A stretch of 64,000 nt of DNA, taken from positions 62,001 to 126,000 of the forward strand of contig JAKQIT010000060.1 in the NCBI GenBank assembly GCA_029556915.1. Reading direction: 5' to 3'. A program made the position numbers and the translations under genes. Positions 1 through 12,723 of the stretch are shown piece after piece. The first letter of the stretch is position 1; each line of letters starts with the position of its first letter. Source of the stretch: Pseudomonadota bacterium. GTDB lineage: Bacteria > Pseudomonadota > Gammaproteobacteria > Burkholderiales > Methylophilaceae. The notes below the pieces were generated by a model. It ran no database searches, was not told where the DNA came from, and worked only from the letters and a program-made list of their open reading frames with translations.

Positions 1-25
1 CAACTATTAAAAGTTAATTTAGATT

Positions 26-901
26 ATGGCGACAGAACACGGACAACAAGCAGAGCACGCGCTCACACCTTCAAGTTACATTGAGCATCACCTGAGTTTT
101 AATGCGCAAAAAGTGGGTGATGGCAGTTTTTGGACATTGCACATTGATACACTGGCTATGTCAGTGATTTTAGGCTTGATTGTGATGGGTTTGGTCTGGA
201 TGGTGGCGCGCAAGGCAACGTCTGGTGTGCCAACTAAAGGCCAAGCCTTTGTCGAGCTAGTATTTGGCTTTATTGATGATCAAGTAAAAAACATTTTCCA
301 CGGCAACCGTCATGCGTTTATTGCTCCAACTGCGCTGACGGTTTTTTTGTGGGTGTTTGCCATGAATGCAATGGACTTCTTGCCGGTTGATGTTTTTGCA
401 AAATTCATGCATGCCATTGGTTTTGACACTTGGCGGGCAGTGCCAACCTCTGACATCAACACAACCTTTGCATTAGCCTTAGCCGTTTGGTTTTTGATGA
501 TTTACTTCTCAATTGCAGTTAAAGGCTTTGGTGGCTGGATTCATGAGTTATTTTATGCGCCATTTGGTGGCGCAAAATTCTTCAAGCCAAAAAGTGCACT
601 AGGCTATCTTGGTTTGCTGCTAAGTCCGCTATTATTTGTGGCAAACTTTGCTTTCAACATGATTGAATACGTTTCTAAACCACTTTCACATTCATTGCGC
701 TTGTTTGGCAATATGTATGCAGGTGAGGTTATTTTCTTGTTATTGGGCTTGTGGGCAGCTACTGGCTTAACAGGAACCATTTTTGGTGCAATTTTAGGGG
801 CGGGTTGGTCAATCTTCCATATTTTAATTGTAGCATTACAGGCTTTTATTTTCATGATGTTAACGGTTGTTTATTTAGCCATGGCGCATGAGTCGCATTA
901 G
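26..901 (+). CDS. atpB: ATP synthase Fo subunit a
   Basis: Membrane subunit a of F1Fo ATP synthase, forming the proton half-channels next to the c-ring. The 291-aa product has several hydrophobic helices and the family signature [17 protein letters not shown], whose Arg (about residue 225) corresponds to the essential channel arginine. It starts the visible atp operon and is followed by atpE after a 69-bp gap. The atpI gene usually found upstream would lie outside the window. Family assignment is secure. Confidence 0.97.
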   Translation: MATEHGQQAEHALTPSSYIEHHLSFNAQKVGDGSFWTLHIDTLAMSVILGLIVMGLVWMVARKATSGVPTKGQAFVELVFGFIDDQVKNIFHGNRHAFIAPTALTVFLWVFAMNAMDFLPVDVFAKFMHAIGFDTWRAVPTSDINTTFALALAVWFLMIYFSIAVKGFGGWIHELFYAPFGGAKFFKPKSALGYLGLLLSPLLFVANFAFNMIEYVSKPLSHSLRLFGNMYAGEVIFLLLGLWAATGLTGTIFGAILGAGWSIFHILIVALQAFIFMMLTVVYLAMAHESH

Positions 902-958
902 ATTGTAGGTTTAGTTGTTTGTTTGTTATTTTAGTTAAGTGGTAAGTTTAATTTTTGA

Positions 959-1237
<279 letters not shown>

Positions 1238-1308
1238 TTTAGCCTCGTAATTTGGCGCTGGAAAAGTGTCTGGCCCTAATTAAACGACTTAAATATTTGG
1301 AGTAAGTA

Positions 1309-1779
1309 ATGGATATTAACTTTACGCTGGTAGCTCAAGCAATTGCGTTTTCGGTGCTGATTTGGTTTACAGTAAAATTTGTTTGGCCACCGTTATTAGG
1401 TGCAATAGAAGCGCGCCAAAAAGAAATAGCGGATGGTTTAGCCGCAGCATCTGAAGGTAAAAATTCTTTAGAAGCTGCTGCAAAAAAATCAGAAGTAACA
1501 CTGAATGAAGCCAAGCAAAAAGCAGCTGAAATTGTTGGTCAAGCCGAAAAACGTGCCAGTCAAATTGTGGAAGAAGCCAAAGGCAATGCCAAAGTAGAAG
1601 GTGATCGTATTATTTCTGGCGCAAAAGCAGAGATTGATCAAGAGGTCAATCGCGCAAAAGAAAGCTTGCGTGCTCAAGTATCACAATTGGCGGTTGCTGG
1701 TGCAGAAAAAATCTTGCGCAAAGAGATTGATGCAAAAGCCCATAGCGACATGCTTTCAAAATTAGCGGCAGAACTTTAA
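1309..1779 (+). CDS. atpF: ATP synthase Fo subunit b
   Basis: Peripheral stalk subunit b. The 156-aa product has one N-terminal membrane segment (residues about 5-27, with [20 protein letters not shown]) followed by a long charged, Ala/Glu/Lys-rich helix that dimerises to hold F1 against Fo. Length matches the E. coli protein. A GGAG site precedes the ATG. The gene is followed after 9 bp by atpH, so the two are probably translated together. Confidence 0.96.
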   Translation: MDINFTLVAQAIAFSVLIWFTVKFVWPPLLGAIEARQKEIADGLAAASEGKNSLEAAAKKSEVTLNEAKQKAAEIVGQAEKRASQIVEEAKGNAKVEGDRIISGAKAEIDQEVNRAKESLRAQVSQLAVAGAEKILRKEIDAKAHSDMLSKLAAEL

Positions 1780-1788
1780 GGAAACCCC

Positions 1789-2325
1789 ATGGCTGAAATA
1801 TCAACCATTGCAAGACCTTATGCAGTTGCTGCTTATAAGCTCGGTAAAGAGCAAAAAACCCTTGCTAAGTGGTCTGAAATGCTCGGTTTTGCAAGTGCGG
1901 TGACTAATGACCCGCAAATGCAGGCCTTTATTCAAGACCCAAAAGTAGTGAATGCAGATTTGCAAGCGACCTTTTTAAAAGTTTGTGGCGACAAGCTAAA
2001 TGAAAACGCTCAAAATTTAATTAAGGTATTAGTTGAATACGGACGTTTATCGATTCTTCCAGCCATTACCAGTGCGTTTGAAGAGCTAAAAGCGCAAGAA
2101 GAAGGTGTGCTGGATGCGCAAATTATTGCGGCAGCTAAGCCAACTGACAAGGAAGTTAAAGATCTTGTTAAACGATTGGAAGTAAAGTTTGGTAAGAAAA
2201 TAGAAGTTAGCGTAACGGTGGATCCAGAAATTATTGGCGGTATTAAAATCATTGTGGGCGATACTGTGATTGACGCTTCAGTCAAAGGTCAGTTGCAAAA
2301 TTTAGCTTACGCGCTTACAGCATAA
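1789..2325 (+). CDS. atpH: ATP synthase F1 subunit delta
   Basis: Stator subunit joining the b dimer to the top of F1. The 178-aa product has the family N-terminus (ARPYAVAAYKLGKEQ) and a C-terminal region ending with KIIVGDTVIDASVKGQLQNL, typical of the delta/OSCP family. An AAGGAAA site precedes the start. The position between atpF and atpA is the standard operon order. Confidence 0.96.
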   Translation: MAEISTIARPYAVAAYKLGKEQKTLAKWSEMLGFASAVTNDPQMQAFIQDPKVVNADLQATFLKVCGDKLNENAQNLIKVLVEYGRLSILPAITSAFEELKAQEEGVLDAQIIAAAKPTDKEVKDLVKRLEVKFGKKIEVSVTVDPEIIGGIKIIVGDTVIDASVKGQLQNLAYALTA

Positions 2326-2378
2326 GAGGTTCGAGTTAATTCAAAACTCGTGCAGAAAAAATTATAGGAGTTTAGCAA

Positions 2379-3920
2379 ATGCAGTTATCTACATCAGAAA
2401 TCAGTGAACTGATTAAAAGCAGATTAGAAAATTTTTCGACCTCGGCTGAAGCGCGTACGCAAGGTACAGTTATTTCAGTAACCGATGGTATTGTTCGTAT
2501 TCATGGTTTATCGAACGTCATGGCAGGTGAAATGATTGAGTTCCCTGGTAATACATTCGGTCTGGCGTTAAACCTAGAGCGTGATTCTGTGGGCGCGGTG
2601 GTGCTCGGAGATTATGAACACATTACTGAAGGTGATGTCTGTAAATGTACAGGTCGTATTTTGGAAGTGCCAGTTGGTCCTGAGCTAATTGGCCGTGTTG
2701 TGAATGCATTGGGTGCGCCAATCGATGGCAAAGGCCCAGTTAATGCAAAAATGACGGACAAAATTGAAAAAGTGGCGCCAGGCGTTATTGCTCGTAAATC
2801 AGTTTCACAACCAGTACAAACAGGTTTGAAATCAGTAGATTCAATGGTTCCAGTTGGCCGTGGTCAACGTGAGTTGATTATTGGTGACCGTCAAACAGGT
2901 AAAACTGCGGTTGCTGTTGATGCGATCATCAACCAAAAAGGTCAAAACATGACCTGTATCTACGTTGCAATTGGCCAAAAGGCTTCAACAGTTGCTAACG
3001 TTGTACGTAAATTGGAAGAAAATGGCGCGATGGCTTACACCATTGTGGTTGCTGCTACTGCATCTGACTCTGCTGCATTACAATTCTTAGCACCATACGC
3101 TGGTTGTACCATGGGCGAATATTTCCGTGACCGCGGTGAAGATGCGTTGATCGTTTATGATGATTTGACTAAACAAGCGATTGCTTACCGTCAAATTTCA
3201 TTGTTATTACGCCGTCCACCAGGACGTGAAGCTTACCCAGGTGACGTTTTCTACATCCACTCACGTCTATTAGAGCGTGCAGCGCGTGTTAACGAAGAGT
3301 ATGTTGAAAAATTCACAAACGGTGCTGTTAAAGGCAAAACAGGCTCATTGACAGCATTGCCAGTGATTGAAACTGCGGCTGGTGACGTTTCTGCATTCGT
3401 TCCAACAAACGTGATTTCTATTACCGATGGTCAAATCTTCTTAGAAACTGACTTGTTCAACGCGGGTATTCGTCCTGCGATTAACGCTGGTATTTCAGTG
3501 TCTCGCGTTGGTGGTGCTGCTCAAACTAAAGTTATTAAGAAACTTGGCGGTGGTGTACGTTTAGCGTTAGCTCAATACCGTGAATTGGCTGCGTTTGCGC
3601 AGTTCGCTTCTGATTTGGATGAAGCAACACGTAAACAATTGGACCGTGGTCGTATGTTTACTGAGTTGATGAAACAAGCGCAATATGCACCATTAAGCGT
3701 TTCAAACATGGCAATTACCTTGTTTGCTGCTAACAAAGGTTACTTTGATGACGTTCCAACCAATAAAGTATTGGCTTTTGAAAATAAATTGCACGGCTTT
3801 ATCGGTTCAAAATATAAAACCATTGCTGATGTAATTGAATCAAGCAAAGACTTGAGCGGTGATAATGAAAAAGCGCTTGAAGCAGCTATTCAAGATTTCA
3901 AAGCGACTAATGCTTACTAA
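2379..3920 (+). CDS. atpA: ATP synthase F1 subunit alpha
   Basis: Non-catalytic nucleotide-binding subunit of F1. The 513-aa product carries the P-loop GDRQTGKTA (about residue 170), the signature [17 protein letters not shown] and a C-terminal helical domain. Length is standard. The codon choice is cleaner than in the surrounding genes (many GGT, CGT, AAC codons), as expected for a highly expressed gene. An AGGAG site precedes the start. Confidence 0.98.
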   Translation: MQLSTSEISELIKSRLENFSTSAEARTQGTVISVTDGIVRIHGLSNVMAGEMIEFPGNTFGLALNLERDSVGAVVLGDYEHITEGDVCKCTGRILEVPVGPELIGRVVNALGAPIDGKGPVNAKMTDKIEKVAPGVIARKSVSQPVQTGLKSVDSMVPVGRGQRELIIGDRQTGKTAVAVDAIINQKGQNMTCIYVAIGQKASTVANVVRKLEENGAMAYTIVVAATASDSAALQFLAPYAGCTMGEYFRDRGEDALIVYDDLTKQAIAYRQISLLLRRPPGREAYPGDVFYIHSRLLERAARVNEEYVEKFTNGAVKGKTGSLTALPVIETAAGDVSAFVPTNVISITDGQIFLETDLFNAGIRPAINAGISVSRVGGAAQTKVIKKLGGGVRLALAQYRELAAFAQFASDLDEATRKQLDRGRMFTELMKQAQYAPLSVSNMAITLFAANKGYFDDVPTNKVLAFENKLHGFIGSKYKTIADVIESSKDLSGDNEKALEAAIQDFKATNAY

Positions 3921-3943
3921 TGTCAAACTATTAGGACACTAAA

Positions 3944-4882
3944 ATGGCTGGTAGTAAAGAAATTAGAACTAAGATTAAGTCGGTAGAAAATACCCGCAAA
4001 ATCACCAAAGCAATGGAAATGGTGGCAGCTTCTAAAATGCGTAAAGCGCAAGATAGAATGCGTGCATCACGCCCTTATGCAGACAAAATTCGTAATGTTG
4101 CAGCGCATTTATCATTGGCACATTCAGAGTACAAACACCCGTTTTTGGTCAAACGCGATACAGTTAAAAACGTAGGAATAATTGTAGTGAGTTCAGATAA
4201 AGGGCTTTGTGGCGGCTTAAATACCAACATGCTACGCTTATCTTTAAGCCAAATGAAAGCATGGGAAGCTGAAGGTAAACAGCTAACTGTGAGTGCAATC
4301 GGTAACAAAGGTTACGGCTTTATGAATCGTGTAGGCGCAACTGTAAAGTCCCATATTACTGGTTTGGGTGATGTCCCACATCTGGAAACATTAATTGGTA
4401 CCATTAAAGTAATGTTAGATGCATATAGATCAGGTGAAATTGACCAGCTTAATATTTGCTACACAAGATTCATCAACACCATGAAACAAGAGCCTGTAAT
4501 TGAACAATTGTTGCCTCTAACAAGTGAGCGTCTAGGTACCCATGCTACTGTAGAAAAAGTTGAAGAATTAACGACGAGCGGTGTAGTAAAAAGTGCATTG
4601 CAAATTGGTGCGGCGAAGGGGCATTGGGATTACATCTACGAACCTGAAGCACAGCCAGTGATTGATCAGCTGATGGTGCGTTATATTGAGTCACTAGTTT
4701 ATAACGCAGTATCTGAAAATATGGCATCTGAGCAGTCTTCACGTATGGTGGCTATGAAGTCAGCGTCGGATAATGCGAAAAACGTGATTGGTGAATTAAA
4801 ACTGGTCTACAACAAAGCGCGTCAAGCAGCAATTACGAAAGAGATCTCAGAAATTGTTGGTGGTGCGGCGGCCGTATCTTAA
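3944..4882 (+). CDS. atpG: ATP synthase F1 subunit gamma
   Basis: Central rotor shaft subunit. The 312-aa product has the N-terminal helix [20 protein letters not shown] and the conserved C-terminal helix ([31 protein letters not shown]) that together form the coiled coil inside the alpha3-beta3 hexamer. It is slightly longer than E. coli AtpG (287 aa), as in many beta-proteobacteria. Gap to atpA is 23 bp. Confidence 0.97.
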   Translation: MAGSKEIRTKIKSVENTRKITKAMEMVAASKMRKAQDRMRASRPYADKIRNVAAHLSLAHSEYKHPFLVKRDTVKNVGIIVVSSDKGLCGGLNTNMLRLSLSQMKAWEAEGKQLTVSAIGNKGYGFMNRVGATVKSHITGLGDVPHLETLIGTIKVMLDAYRSGEIDQLNICYTRFINTMKQEPVIEQLLPLTSERLGTHATVEKVEELTTSGVVKSALQIGAAKGHWDYIYEPEAQPVIDQLMVRYIESLVYNAVSENMASEQSSRMVAMKSASDNAKNVIGELKLVYNKARQAAITKEISEIVGGAAAVS

Positions 4883-4937
4883 ATGTAGTAGCGAGAAACG
4901 AATTTAATTGAAATCTGACTAAAGAAGTTAGGAATAG

Positions 4938-6377
<1,440 letters not shown>

Positions 6378-6413
6378 TTGTTAAACGTTAGCTAATCGTT
6401 TTTAAGGAATATC

Positions 6414-6839
6414 ATGGCAAGTACTGTTCATATTGATGTAGTGAGTGCTGAAGCAAGTATCTTTTCGGGAGAAGCTGATTTTGTGGTTGCGCCTGCGAGC
6501 GCTGGTGAGGTGGGTATTTATCCAAACCATGCGCCAATGATTTCAACCATTAAACCAGGCGCATTGCGCATTAAGCAAGCTAACGTTTCTGAAGAGACGG
6601 TGATTTTTATCTCAGGTGGTTTGTTGGAAGTACAACCTGGAGTAATTACCATCTTGGCAGATACTGCCGTGCGTGGGCACGACTTAGATGAGGCTAAAGC
6701 GCGTGCGGCGAAACAAGCTGCTGAAGAAGCTTTAAAAAATCGCACCTCTGACATTGACTACGCAGCAGCGCAAGCTGAACTGTCTGAAGCGCTTGCACAA
6801 ATTCAGACTATTGAGCGTTTGCGTAAAACAACACATTAG
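6414..6839 (+). CDS. atpC: ATP synthase F1 subunit epsilon
   Basis: Regulatory rotor subunit that couples gamma to the c-ring and inhibits ATP hydrolysis. The 141-aa product has the N-terminal beta-sandwich ([28 protein letters not shown]) and a C-terminal pair of helices rich in Ala/Glu. AAGGAA precedes the ATG. It is the last atp gene and is followed by a clear intrinsic terminator. Confidence 0.96.
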   Translation: MASTVHIDVVSAEASIFSGEADFVVAPASAGEVGIYPNHAPMISTIKPGALRIKQANVSEETVIFISGGLLEVQPGVITILADTAVRGHDLDEAKARAAKQAAEEALKNRTSDIDYAAAQAELSEALAQIQTIERLRKTTH

Positions 6840-6865
6840 CTAGCTAAATTGCTGGTTGTAAAAGT

Positions 6866-6892
6866 AAAAAGGCAGCTTAGGCTGCCTTTTTT
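6866..6892 (+). terminator. Intrinsic terminator of the atp operon
   Basis: AAAAAGGCAGC, loop TTAG, GCTGCC followed by six T: a compact GC hairpin with a T tract directly after atpC. It separates the ATP synthase operon from glmU. Confidence 0.9.
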
Positions 6893-6930
6893 GCTATACT
6901 TCATCATATTAAATTTGTCTAGAAAAGCTT

Positions 6931-8298
6931 ATGAGTAAATTAAATATTGTTATTTTGGCGGCTGGTAAAGGTACACGGATGCAATCAGACTTGCCTAAAG
7001 TGTTACATGAAATTGGTTCAAAGCCGATTTTAGAACATGTGATTGATTGCGCGAAATCACTAAATCCACACAAAATTATTGTGGTGTATGGCTATGGCGG
7101 AGAAAAAGTTAAAGAAGCATTTGTAAATGAGCCCATCGTATGGGTAAATCAAGCTGAGCAACTTGGAACAGGTCACGCAGTGCAGCAAGCTATACCGCAT
7201 TTAGATGATGATGCAAACACGCTAATATTGTTAGGCGATGTGCCGCTAGTAGATAAGCTTGCGTGCAAAGAATTAATTACGTTTGCTACGAAACAGCTAG
7301 TAATACAATCTTTTAATAAATTAGATCCAACAGGATATGGACGAATTATACGCGCACCTTCAGGTGAGGTAATTGCTATTATTGAGCATAAAGATGCCAC
7401 AGAATCTCAACGCAAGATAGTGGAGGTCAATACGGGCATTATGGCAATGCCTAATGAATATTTAAAAAAGTGGATTACACAAATTACAAATAATAATGCG
7501 CAAGGTGAGTATTATTTAACGGACGTTGTTGCTTTGGCGGTTGCTCAGGGCATACCAGTAATCGCAAAAATCACATCTGATGAATGGTCTGTTACAGGAA
7601 TAAACTCGAAAAATGATTTAGTACAAATGGAGCGAGTGTTGCAAAATAAGATTGCAAATCAGTTGTTACAACAGGGCGTTACCTTAAAGGATGCTAATCG
7701 TATAGATGTTCGTGGGGAGCTTAAATGTGGCCGCGATGTTGAAATAGATGTGAATTGTGTGTTTGAAGGTAATGTGACTATAGGGGATGCTGTCAAAATA
7801 GCCTCTCACTGTGTCATTAAAAATGCGACTATCGCTGCAGGGTCAAAAATTGCCCCATTCACGCATATAGACGATACATTAATTGGTGAAAATAACCGTA
7901 TTGGCCCATTTGCAAGATTGCGCCCTGGTACGGTGCTGCAAAGTGATGCGCATGTTGGTAATTTTGTAGAACTTAAAAACGCACAAGTGGATGTTGGAAG
8001 CAAAATTAACCATTTAAGTTATGTGGGTGATGCCACCATAGGTAAGCAGGTAAATATTGGCGCAGGTACGATAACGTGTAACTATGATGGTGCTAATAAA
8101 TTTAGGACAGTAATAGAAGATGGTGCATTTATAGGGTCTGACACGCAACTAGTTGCACCTGTCACAGTGGGTAAAAATGCGACCATCGCAGCAGGCTCAA
8201 CAATTACGCGAGATGCGCCAGCAGGTGCTCTAACATTGTGCCGTGCAAGAGAACAAAAATCGATAACAGGTTGGAAAAGGCCTGAAAAAATAAAGTAA
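6931..8298 (+). CDS. glmU: Bifunctional GlcNAc-1-P uridyltransferase / GlcN-1-P acetyltransferase
   Basis: Makes UDP-GlcNAc, precursor of peptidoglycan and LPS: the C-terminal domain acetylates GlcN-1-P and the N-terminal domain adds UMP. The 455-aa product begins with the nucleotidyltransferase signature LAAGKGTRMQSDLPKVLH and ends in a left-handed beta-helix of hexapeptide repeats (for example IGENNRIGPFARLRPG, VGNFVELKNA). Full length. It sits 22 bp before glmS, which makes the first precursor in the same pathway. Confidence 0.97.
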   Translation: MSKLNIVILAAGKGTRMQSDLPKVLHEIGSKPILEHVIDCAKSLNPHKIIVVYGYGGEKVKEAFVNEPIVWVNQAEQLGTGHAVQQAIPHLDDDANTLILLGDVPLVDKLACKELITFATKQLVIQSFNKLDPTGYGRIIRAPSGEVIAIIEHKDATESQRKIVEVNTGIMAMPNEYLKKWITQITNNNAQGEYYLTDVVALAVAQGIPVIAKITSDEWSVTGINSKNDLVQMERVLQNKIANQLLQQGVTLKDANRIDVRGELKCGRDVEIDVNCVFEGNVTIGDAVKIASHCVIKNATIAAGSKIAPFTHIDDTLIGENNRIGPFARLRPGTVLQSDAHVGNFVELKNAQVDVGSKINHLSYVGDATIGKQVNIGAGTITCNYDGANKFRTVIEDGAFIGSDTQLVAPVTVGKNATIAAGSTITRDAPAGALTLCRAREQKSITGWKRPEKIK

Positions 8299-8320
8299 AA
8301 ATCTTAAGAAAGCATAGATT

Positions 8321-10150
8321 ATGTGTGGCATTGTGGGTGCAGTAGCAAATAGAAACGTCGTAGCAACCTTGATTGAAGGTTTAAGTCGCTTAGAGTATCG
8401 TGGATATGATTCTGCTGGTGTAGCCGTATTAAGCGGTGGCGCAATAGAGCGTGTTAGAGCCGTTGGTAGAGTGGCTAATATGACGGATAAAGCCGAGGCA
8501 GCAAACTTAAGTGGGCAAGTTGGTATTGGTCATACTCGGTGGGCAACGCACGGTGGAGTGACGGAAAGTAATGCACATCCACATGTATCAAAAAATGAAG
8601 TTGCAGTAGTGCACAACGGCATTATTGAAAATCATGACGAGCAAAGGACGCGCCTAAAAGCACTGGGCTATGACTTTACATCACAAACTGATACCGAAGT
8701 GATTGCTCACTTAATTCACTTTTATCATCAACAAGCACCATTGCTAGAAGCGACAAAAAAAGCGGTAACTGAACTCACTGGTGCATTTGCCATTAGTGTT
8801 ATCTCTACAAAAGAGCCAGAGCATATGGTCACGGCTCGCTTAGGCTGTCCGCTATTGGTGGGTTTAGGTGCGGGCGAAAATTTTATTGCATCAGATGTTT
8901 CAGCGGTGCTTTCTGTTACACGCAATGTGATTTACCTAGAAGATGGCGATGTGGCAGATATTAGACGTGACGGCGTGACCATTTTTGGTAAAGACGGCGC
9001 AGAAGTGAAACGTAAAGTGCACCAAAGCGATGTGTCATTGGCGAGCTTGGAACTTGGCCCATATGCGCATTTTATGCAAAAAGAGATTCATGAGCAGCCA
9101 CGCGCTTTAACAGACACAATTGAAGCGTTGATTGATGATAATTGCTTCTCCCCTGCTTTATTTGGTGATGATAAAGGGGAAGTACTAAAACAAGTTGATA
9201 GTATTCTAATTTTAGCAGCAGGTACGAGTTATTACGCAGCGCTGACGGCTAAATACTGGTTAGAGAGTATTGCAAAACTTCCCACCAACGTTGAAATAGC
9301 CTCTGAATATCGCTATCGCGAATCTGTGCCTAATCCACAGCAACTAATAGTGACCATTTCACAGTCTGGCGAAACGCTTGATACGATGGAAGCACTTAAA
9401 CACGCTAAAAGCTTAGGGCAAAATCTTACTTTAGCCATTTGTAATGTACAAGAAAGCGCAATACCACGTGCCTCAAAACTCGTATTTTATACGCGTGCTG
9501 GGGCAGAAATTGGAGTTGCTTCTACTAAAGCATTTACCACACAATTAGTGGCCTTATTCACGCTTGCTGCAACTATAGCTAAATTAAAAGGGATTATAAG
9601 TGTAGAAAATGAACAAGCGTATCTGGCCGCGCTACGCCAATTAGCAGGTAGCGTGCAACACGCGCTTAACCTAGAGCCACAAATTCGTGAATGGGCAAAA
9701 CGCTTTGCAGATAAAGAACATGCATTATTTTTAGGGCGCGGCATCCACTATCCGATTGCGCTGGAAGGTGCGCTTAAGCTTAAAGAAATCTCCTATATTC
9801 ATGCAGAAGCCTACCCTGCGGGTGAACTCAAACACGGCCCACTTGCGTTGGTAGATAGCAATATGCCCGTGGTGGTGATTGCGCCAAACGATGCGCTGCT
9901 TGAAAAAGTAAAATCAAACATGCAAGAAGTGAATGCACGAGGAGGCGAGCTATTTGTGTTTGCCGATGCGGATAGCCATTTTACCGAAAGTGCGGGTGTA
10001 CATGTCATTCGCACGCCACGCCATGTCGGCGTACTCTCGCCTATTTTGCATACCATTCCCGTGCAAATGCTGGCTTATCATGCGGCTCTGCTTAAAGGTA
10101 CAGACGTTGATAAACCGAGAAATTTGGCAAAAAGTGTAACAGTTGAATAA
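8321..10150 (+). CDS. glmS: Glutamine-fructose-6-phosphate aminotransferase (isomerizing)
   Basis: Converts fructose-6-P and glutamine to glucosamine-6-P in the cytoplasm. The 609-aa product begins MCGIVGAV, so Cys2 is the glutaminase nucleophile; HTRWATHG and HNGIIENH line the glutamine site. Two SIS domains follow ([17 protein letters not shown]), and the C-terminus ends [13 protein letters not shown], the family signature. Probably co-transcribed with glmU. No glmS ribozyme is expected in this lineage and the 22-bp leader has no room for one. Confidence 0.97.
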   Translation: MCGIVGAVANRNVVATLIEGLSRLEYRGYDSAGVAVLSGGAIERVRAVGRVANMTDKAEAANLSGQVGIGHTRWATHGGVTESNAHPHVSKNEVAVVHNGIIENHDEQRTRLKALGYDFTSQTDTEVIAHLIHFYHQQAPLLEATKKAVTELTGAFAISVISTKEPEHMVTARLGCPLLVGLGAGENFIASDVSAVLSVTRNVIYLEDGDVADIRRDGVTIFGKDGAEVKRKVHQSDVSLASLELGPYAHFMQKEIHEQPRALTDTIEALIDDNCFSPALFGDDKGEVLKQVDSILILAAGTSYYAALTAKYWLESIAKLPTNVEIASEYRYRESVPNPQQLIVTISQSGETLDTMEALKHAKSLGQNLTLAICNVQESAIPRASKLVFYTRAGAEIGVASTKAFTTQLVALFTLAATIAKLKGIISVENEQAYLAALRQLAGSVQHALNLEPQIREWAKRFADKEHALFLGRGIHYPIALEGALKLKEISYIHAEAYPAGELKHGPLALVDSNMPVVVIAPNDALLEKVKSNMQEVNARGGELFVFADADSHFTESAGVHVIRTPRHVGVLSPILHTIPVQMLAYHAALLKGTDVDKPRNLAKSVTVE

Positions 10151-10189
10151 GCAGATTATAGTGTTGAAATAATACGACATCATTTCACC

Positions 10190-10244
10190 TGCCCTGCAAG
10201 CCAGTATCCATGAGGCTTCCAGGGCAGTGTTTTTCTCTCGGGCG
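10190..10244. repeat. Dispersed palindromic repeat, copy A
   Basis: Near-perfect stem: TGCCCTGCAAGCC pairs with GGCTTCCAGGGCA (10190-10226) around a loop containing AGTATCCATGA, followed by a TCTCGGGCGG flank. It belongs to a family repeated at 12653, 32497, 42615, 44424, 47387 and 63981. Confidence 0.85.
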
Positions 10245-10245
10245 G

Positions 10246-10270
10246 TTTTTGCTTAAAATTTAAGCAAAAA
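10246..10270. terminator. Bidirectional terminator-like palindrome between glmS and yaeQ
   Basis: A perfect palindrome TTTTTGCTTAAA/TTTAAGCAAAAA between two convergent genes (glmS forward, yaeQ reverse). The A/T ends give a U tract in both directions. The core TGCTTAAAATTTAAGCA recurs at 32456-32472, also beside a palindromic repeat. Confidence 0.6.
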
Positions 10271-10281
10271 ATGGCGGCTAA

Positions 10282-10824
10282 TTAAATAATGTTATGTTTA
10301 AAAACTACGGGCGAGATTTCTAAGCTGCCATTTGTGTGCCCGAGCAATATTTGCCCATCTTGAATGGTGCAGCTAATTTCTAGGCCGCGGCTAGCGATTT
10401 CAGTCAGTGCTTGTGTTTCTGGTAAGTTAATCACCGTCAGATTGTTTAATTTTAGCAAGGCTTTGCTGTTTTGCTCCCACCACATATCGGCCACGCGCCC
10501 GCCATATAATACGGCAACCACTTGATTTGAGCGCCCTACTGCTTTGCGAATTTCTTTTTCGGCGGGTAAACCTACGTTAATCCATAGTTCAATGGCACCG
10601 GTTAAGTCTTTTTGCCATAAATCTGGCTCTTCGTCATCACTTAACCCTTTGCCAAACATTAACGCTTCGTTGGCGTAAAGCGCAAATGCAATCAGGCGCA
10701 CCATCAGGCGCTCATCCGTTTCTGAAGGGTGTCTAGCAAGCGTTAAACTGTGCTGGGCATAATATTGTTTATCAATATCGGCGATATTGAGGTCAATTTT
10801 GTAAATGGTTGATTTAAGCGCCAT
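10282..10824 (-). CDS. yaeQ: YaeQ family protein
   Basis: The 180-aa product matches the YaeQ family through its length and MALKSTIYKIDLNIADID start, the HPSETDERLMVRLIAFAL segment and ELWINVGLPAEKEIRKA. YaeQ has a PD-(D/E)XK nuclease-like fold; its cellular role is poorly known (E. coli YaeQ was reported as a suppressor linked to RfaH function). Single gene, convergent with glmS and divergent from ettA. Confidence 0.9.
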   Translation of the reverse strand: MALKSTIYKIDLNIADIDKQYYAQHSLTLARHPSETDERLMVRLIAFALYANEALMFGKGLSDDEEPDLWQKDLTGAIELWINVGLPAEKEIRKAVGRSNQVVAVLYGGRVADMWWEQNSKALLKLNNLTVINLPETQALTEIASRGLEISCTIQDGQILLGHTNGSLEISPVVFKHNII

Positions 10825-10934
10825 TGCGCGTTTCCTTGTTTGCAGTTTATTTATAAGGCTTCATTATACCGACTTCACAAGCCAAGCTCGGTTTCTGTTA
10901 AGCTTTCATTTTTTCTCTTAAGCATAAAATAATT

Positions 10935-12599
10935 ATGGCGCAATATGTAATGTCCATGCTCCGTGTGAGCAAAACAGTCCCACCCAAAAGACAAATCATT
11001 AAAGACATTTCGCTGTCTTTTTTTCCTGGTGCAAAAATCGGCTTACTTGGCTTAAATGGCTCTGGTAAATCAACTGTGCTACGCATTATGGCTGGCGTAG
11101 ATAAAGAGTTTGAAGGTGAGGTGCAGTGGCAGCCCAATATGAGTATTGGCTATTTGCCGCAAGAGCCACAGCTAGACCCCAACAAAACCGTGCGTGAAGA
11201 AGTGGAAAGCGGCATGGGCGAAGTGATGGAGGCACAGGCCAAATTAGAAGCAGTCTATGCTGCTTATGCAGAACCAGATGCGGATTTTGAAAAATTGGCA
11301 GAAGAGCAAGCCAAATGGGAAAATATCATTGCGGCCAGCGGTGCCGATGTCACCACACAACTCGAAATTGCTGCAGATGCACTGCGCTTGCCACCGTGGG
11401 ATGCCAAAATTGGCCCACTATCAGGCGGAGAAAAGCGCCGTGTGGCTTTGTGCAAATTGTTGCTTTCAAAGCCCGATATGCTGTTGCTAGATGAGCCGAC
11501 TAACCATTTGGACGCAGAATCTGTCGAGTGGCTCGAGCAGTTTTTAGTGCGTTTTACTGGCACCGTGGTGGCGGTGACGCATGACCGTTACTTTTTAGAT
11601 AATGCCGCCGAGTGGATTTTAGAGTTAGATCGTGGACAAGGGATTCCATGGAAAGGTAATTATTCAAGCTGGCTTGAGCAAAAAGAAGAACGCTTAAAAC
11701 AAGAAGAATCACAAGAGTCTGCTCGCCGCAAAGCCTTAAATACTGAGCTTGAATGGGTGCGTCAAAACCCAAAAGCGCGCCAAGCCAAGAGCAAATCACG
11801 ACTTGCGCGCTATGAGGAACTCGCTAGTGCAGAATATCAAAAACGTAACGAAACGCAGGAAATTTTCATTCCCGCGGGCGAGCGTTTGGGCGACCAAGTG
11901 ATTGAATTTAACGGCGTAACCAAAGCGTTTAAAGACCGTTTGTTGATGGATAACTTAAGCTTTACGATACCTGCGGGCGCGATTGTGGGCATTATTGGCC
12001 CTAATGGTGCAGGTAAATCTACCTTGTTTAAAATGATTACTGGCTTAGAACAGCCCGATAGCGGCGAAGTGAAAATCGGTCAAACCGTTAAGCTCGCCTA
12101 CGTTGACCAAAGCCGTGATGATTTAGCCAATGAAAAAACAGTGTTTGAGGCGATTTCTGGCGGCTCGGATATTTTAACTGTTGGTCGTTACGAAACCCCG
12201 AGCCGTGCCTATATTGGCCGCTTTAACTTTAAAGGCGGCGACCAGCAAAAGATTGTCGGTCAACTTTCTGGCGGTGAGCGCGGCCGCTTGCATTTAGCTA
12301 AAACGCTGATTTCAGGCGGCAATGTATTGCTACTCGATGAGCCATCAAATGACTTAGACGTGGAAACGTTGCGTGCGTTAGAAGATGCCCTACTCGAGTT
12401 TGCTGGCAGCGTATTAGTCATTTCGCATGATCGTTGGTTTTTAGATAGAATCGCCACGCATATTTTGGCAGCCGAAGGTGATTCGCAATGGACGTTCTTC
12501 AACGGCAACTACCAAGAGTACGAAGCTGATAAGCGCAAACGCTTGGGCGAAGAAGGCGCAAAACCGAAGCGGATTCGATATAAACCAATCACGCGCTAA
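10935..12599 (+). CDS. ettA: Energy-dependent translational throttle protein EttA (ABC-F ATPase)
   Basis: Ribosome-binding ABC-F protein that gates entry of 70S initiation complexes into elongation according to ATP/ADP ratio. The 554-aa product has two ABC domains: Walker A GLNGSGKST and GPNGAGKST, signatures LSGGEKRR and LSGGERGR, Walker B LLLDEPTNHLD and LLLDEPSNDLD, and a charged linker between them. The typical EttA start MAQYVMSMLRVSKTVPPKRQI and length identify the subfamily rather than Uup or YheS. No membrane segments. Confidence 0.95.
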   Translation: MAQYVMSMLRVSKTVPPKRQIIKDISLSFFPGAKIGLLGLNGSGKSTVLRIMAGVDKEFEGEVQWQPNMSIGYLPQEPQLDPNKTVREEVESGMGEVMEAQAKLEAVYAAYAEPDADFEKLAEEQAKWENIIAASGADVTTQLEIAADALRLPPWDAKIGPLSGGEKRRVALCKLLLSKPDMLLLDEPTNHLDAESVEWLEQFLVRFTGTVVAVTHDRYFLDNAAEWILELDRGQGIPWKGNYSSWLEQKEERLKQEESQESARRKALNTELEWVRQNPKARQAKSKSRLARYEELASAEYQKRNETQEIFIPAGERLGDQVIEFNGVTKAFKDRLLMDNLSFTIPAGAIVGIIGPNGAGKSTLFKMITGLEQPDSGEVKIGQTVKLAYVDQSRDDLANEKTVFEAISGGSDILTVGRYETPSRAYIGRFNFKGGDQQKIVGQLSGGERGRLHLAKTLISGGNVLLLDEPSNDLDVETLRALEDALLEFAGSVLVISHDRWFLDRIATHILAAEGDSQWTFFNGNYQEYEADKRKRLGEEGAKPKRIRYKPITR

Positions 12600-12652
12600 C
12601 GCTTATATTTTTTATAAATTTTAGCTGAATTTTACAACATATCAAATTAGCA

Positions 12653-12710
12653 CCTCTGGAAGCCGCATAGAATAAGGCTTCCAGAGGTATCAAAATCTCT
12701 CGAGAATTTT
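12653..12710. repeat. Dispersed palindromic repeat, copy B
   Basis: Perfect 12-bp arms CCTCTGGAAGCC / GGCTTCCAGAGG at 12653-12687, then TCTCGAGAATTTTT. Lies between the convergent ettA and SDR genes, so it may also act as a terminator hairpin. Confidence 0.85.
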
Positions 12711-12723
12711 TCGCAACAAAAAA

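Noticed and set aside
8299..8320. glmS ribozyme
   Set aside because: Only 22 bp lie between glmU and glmS, far too short.
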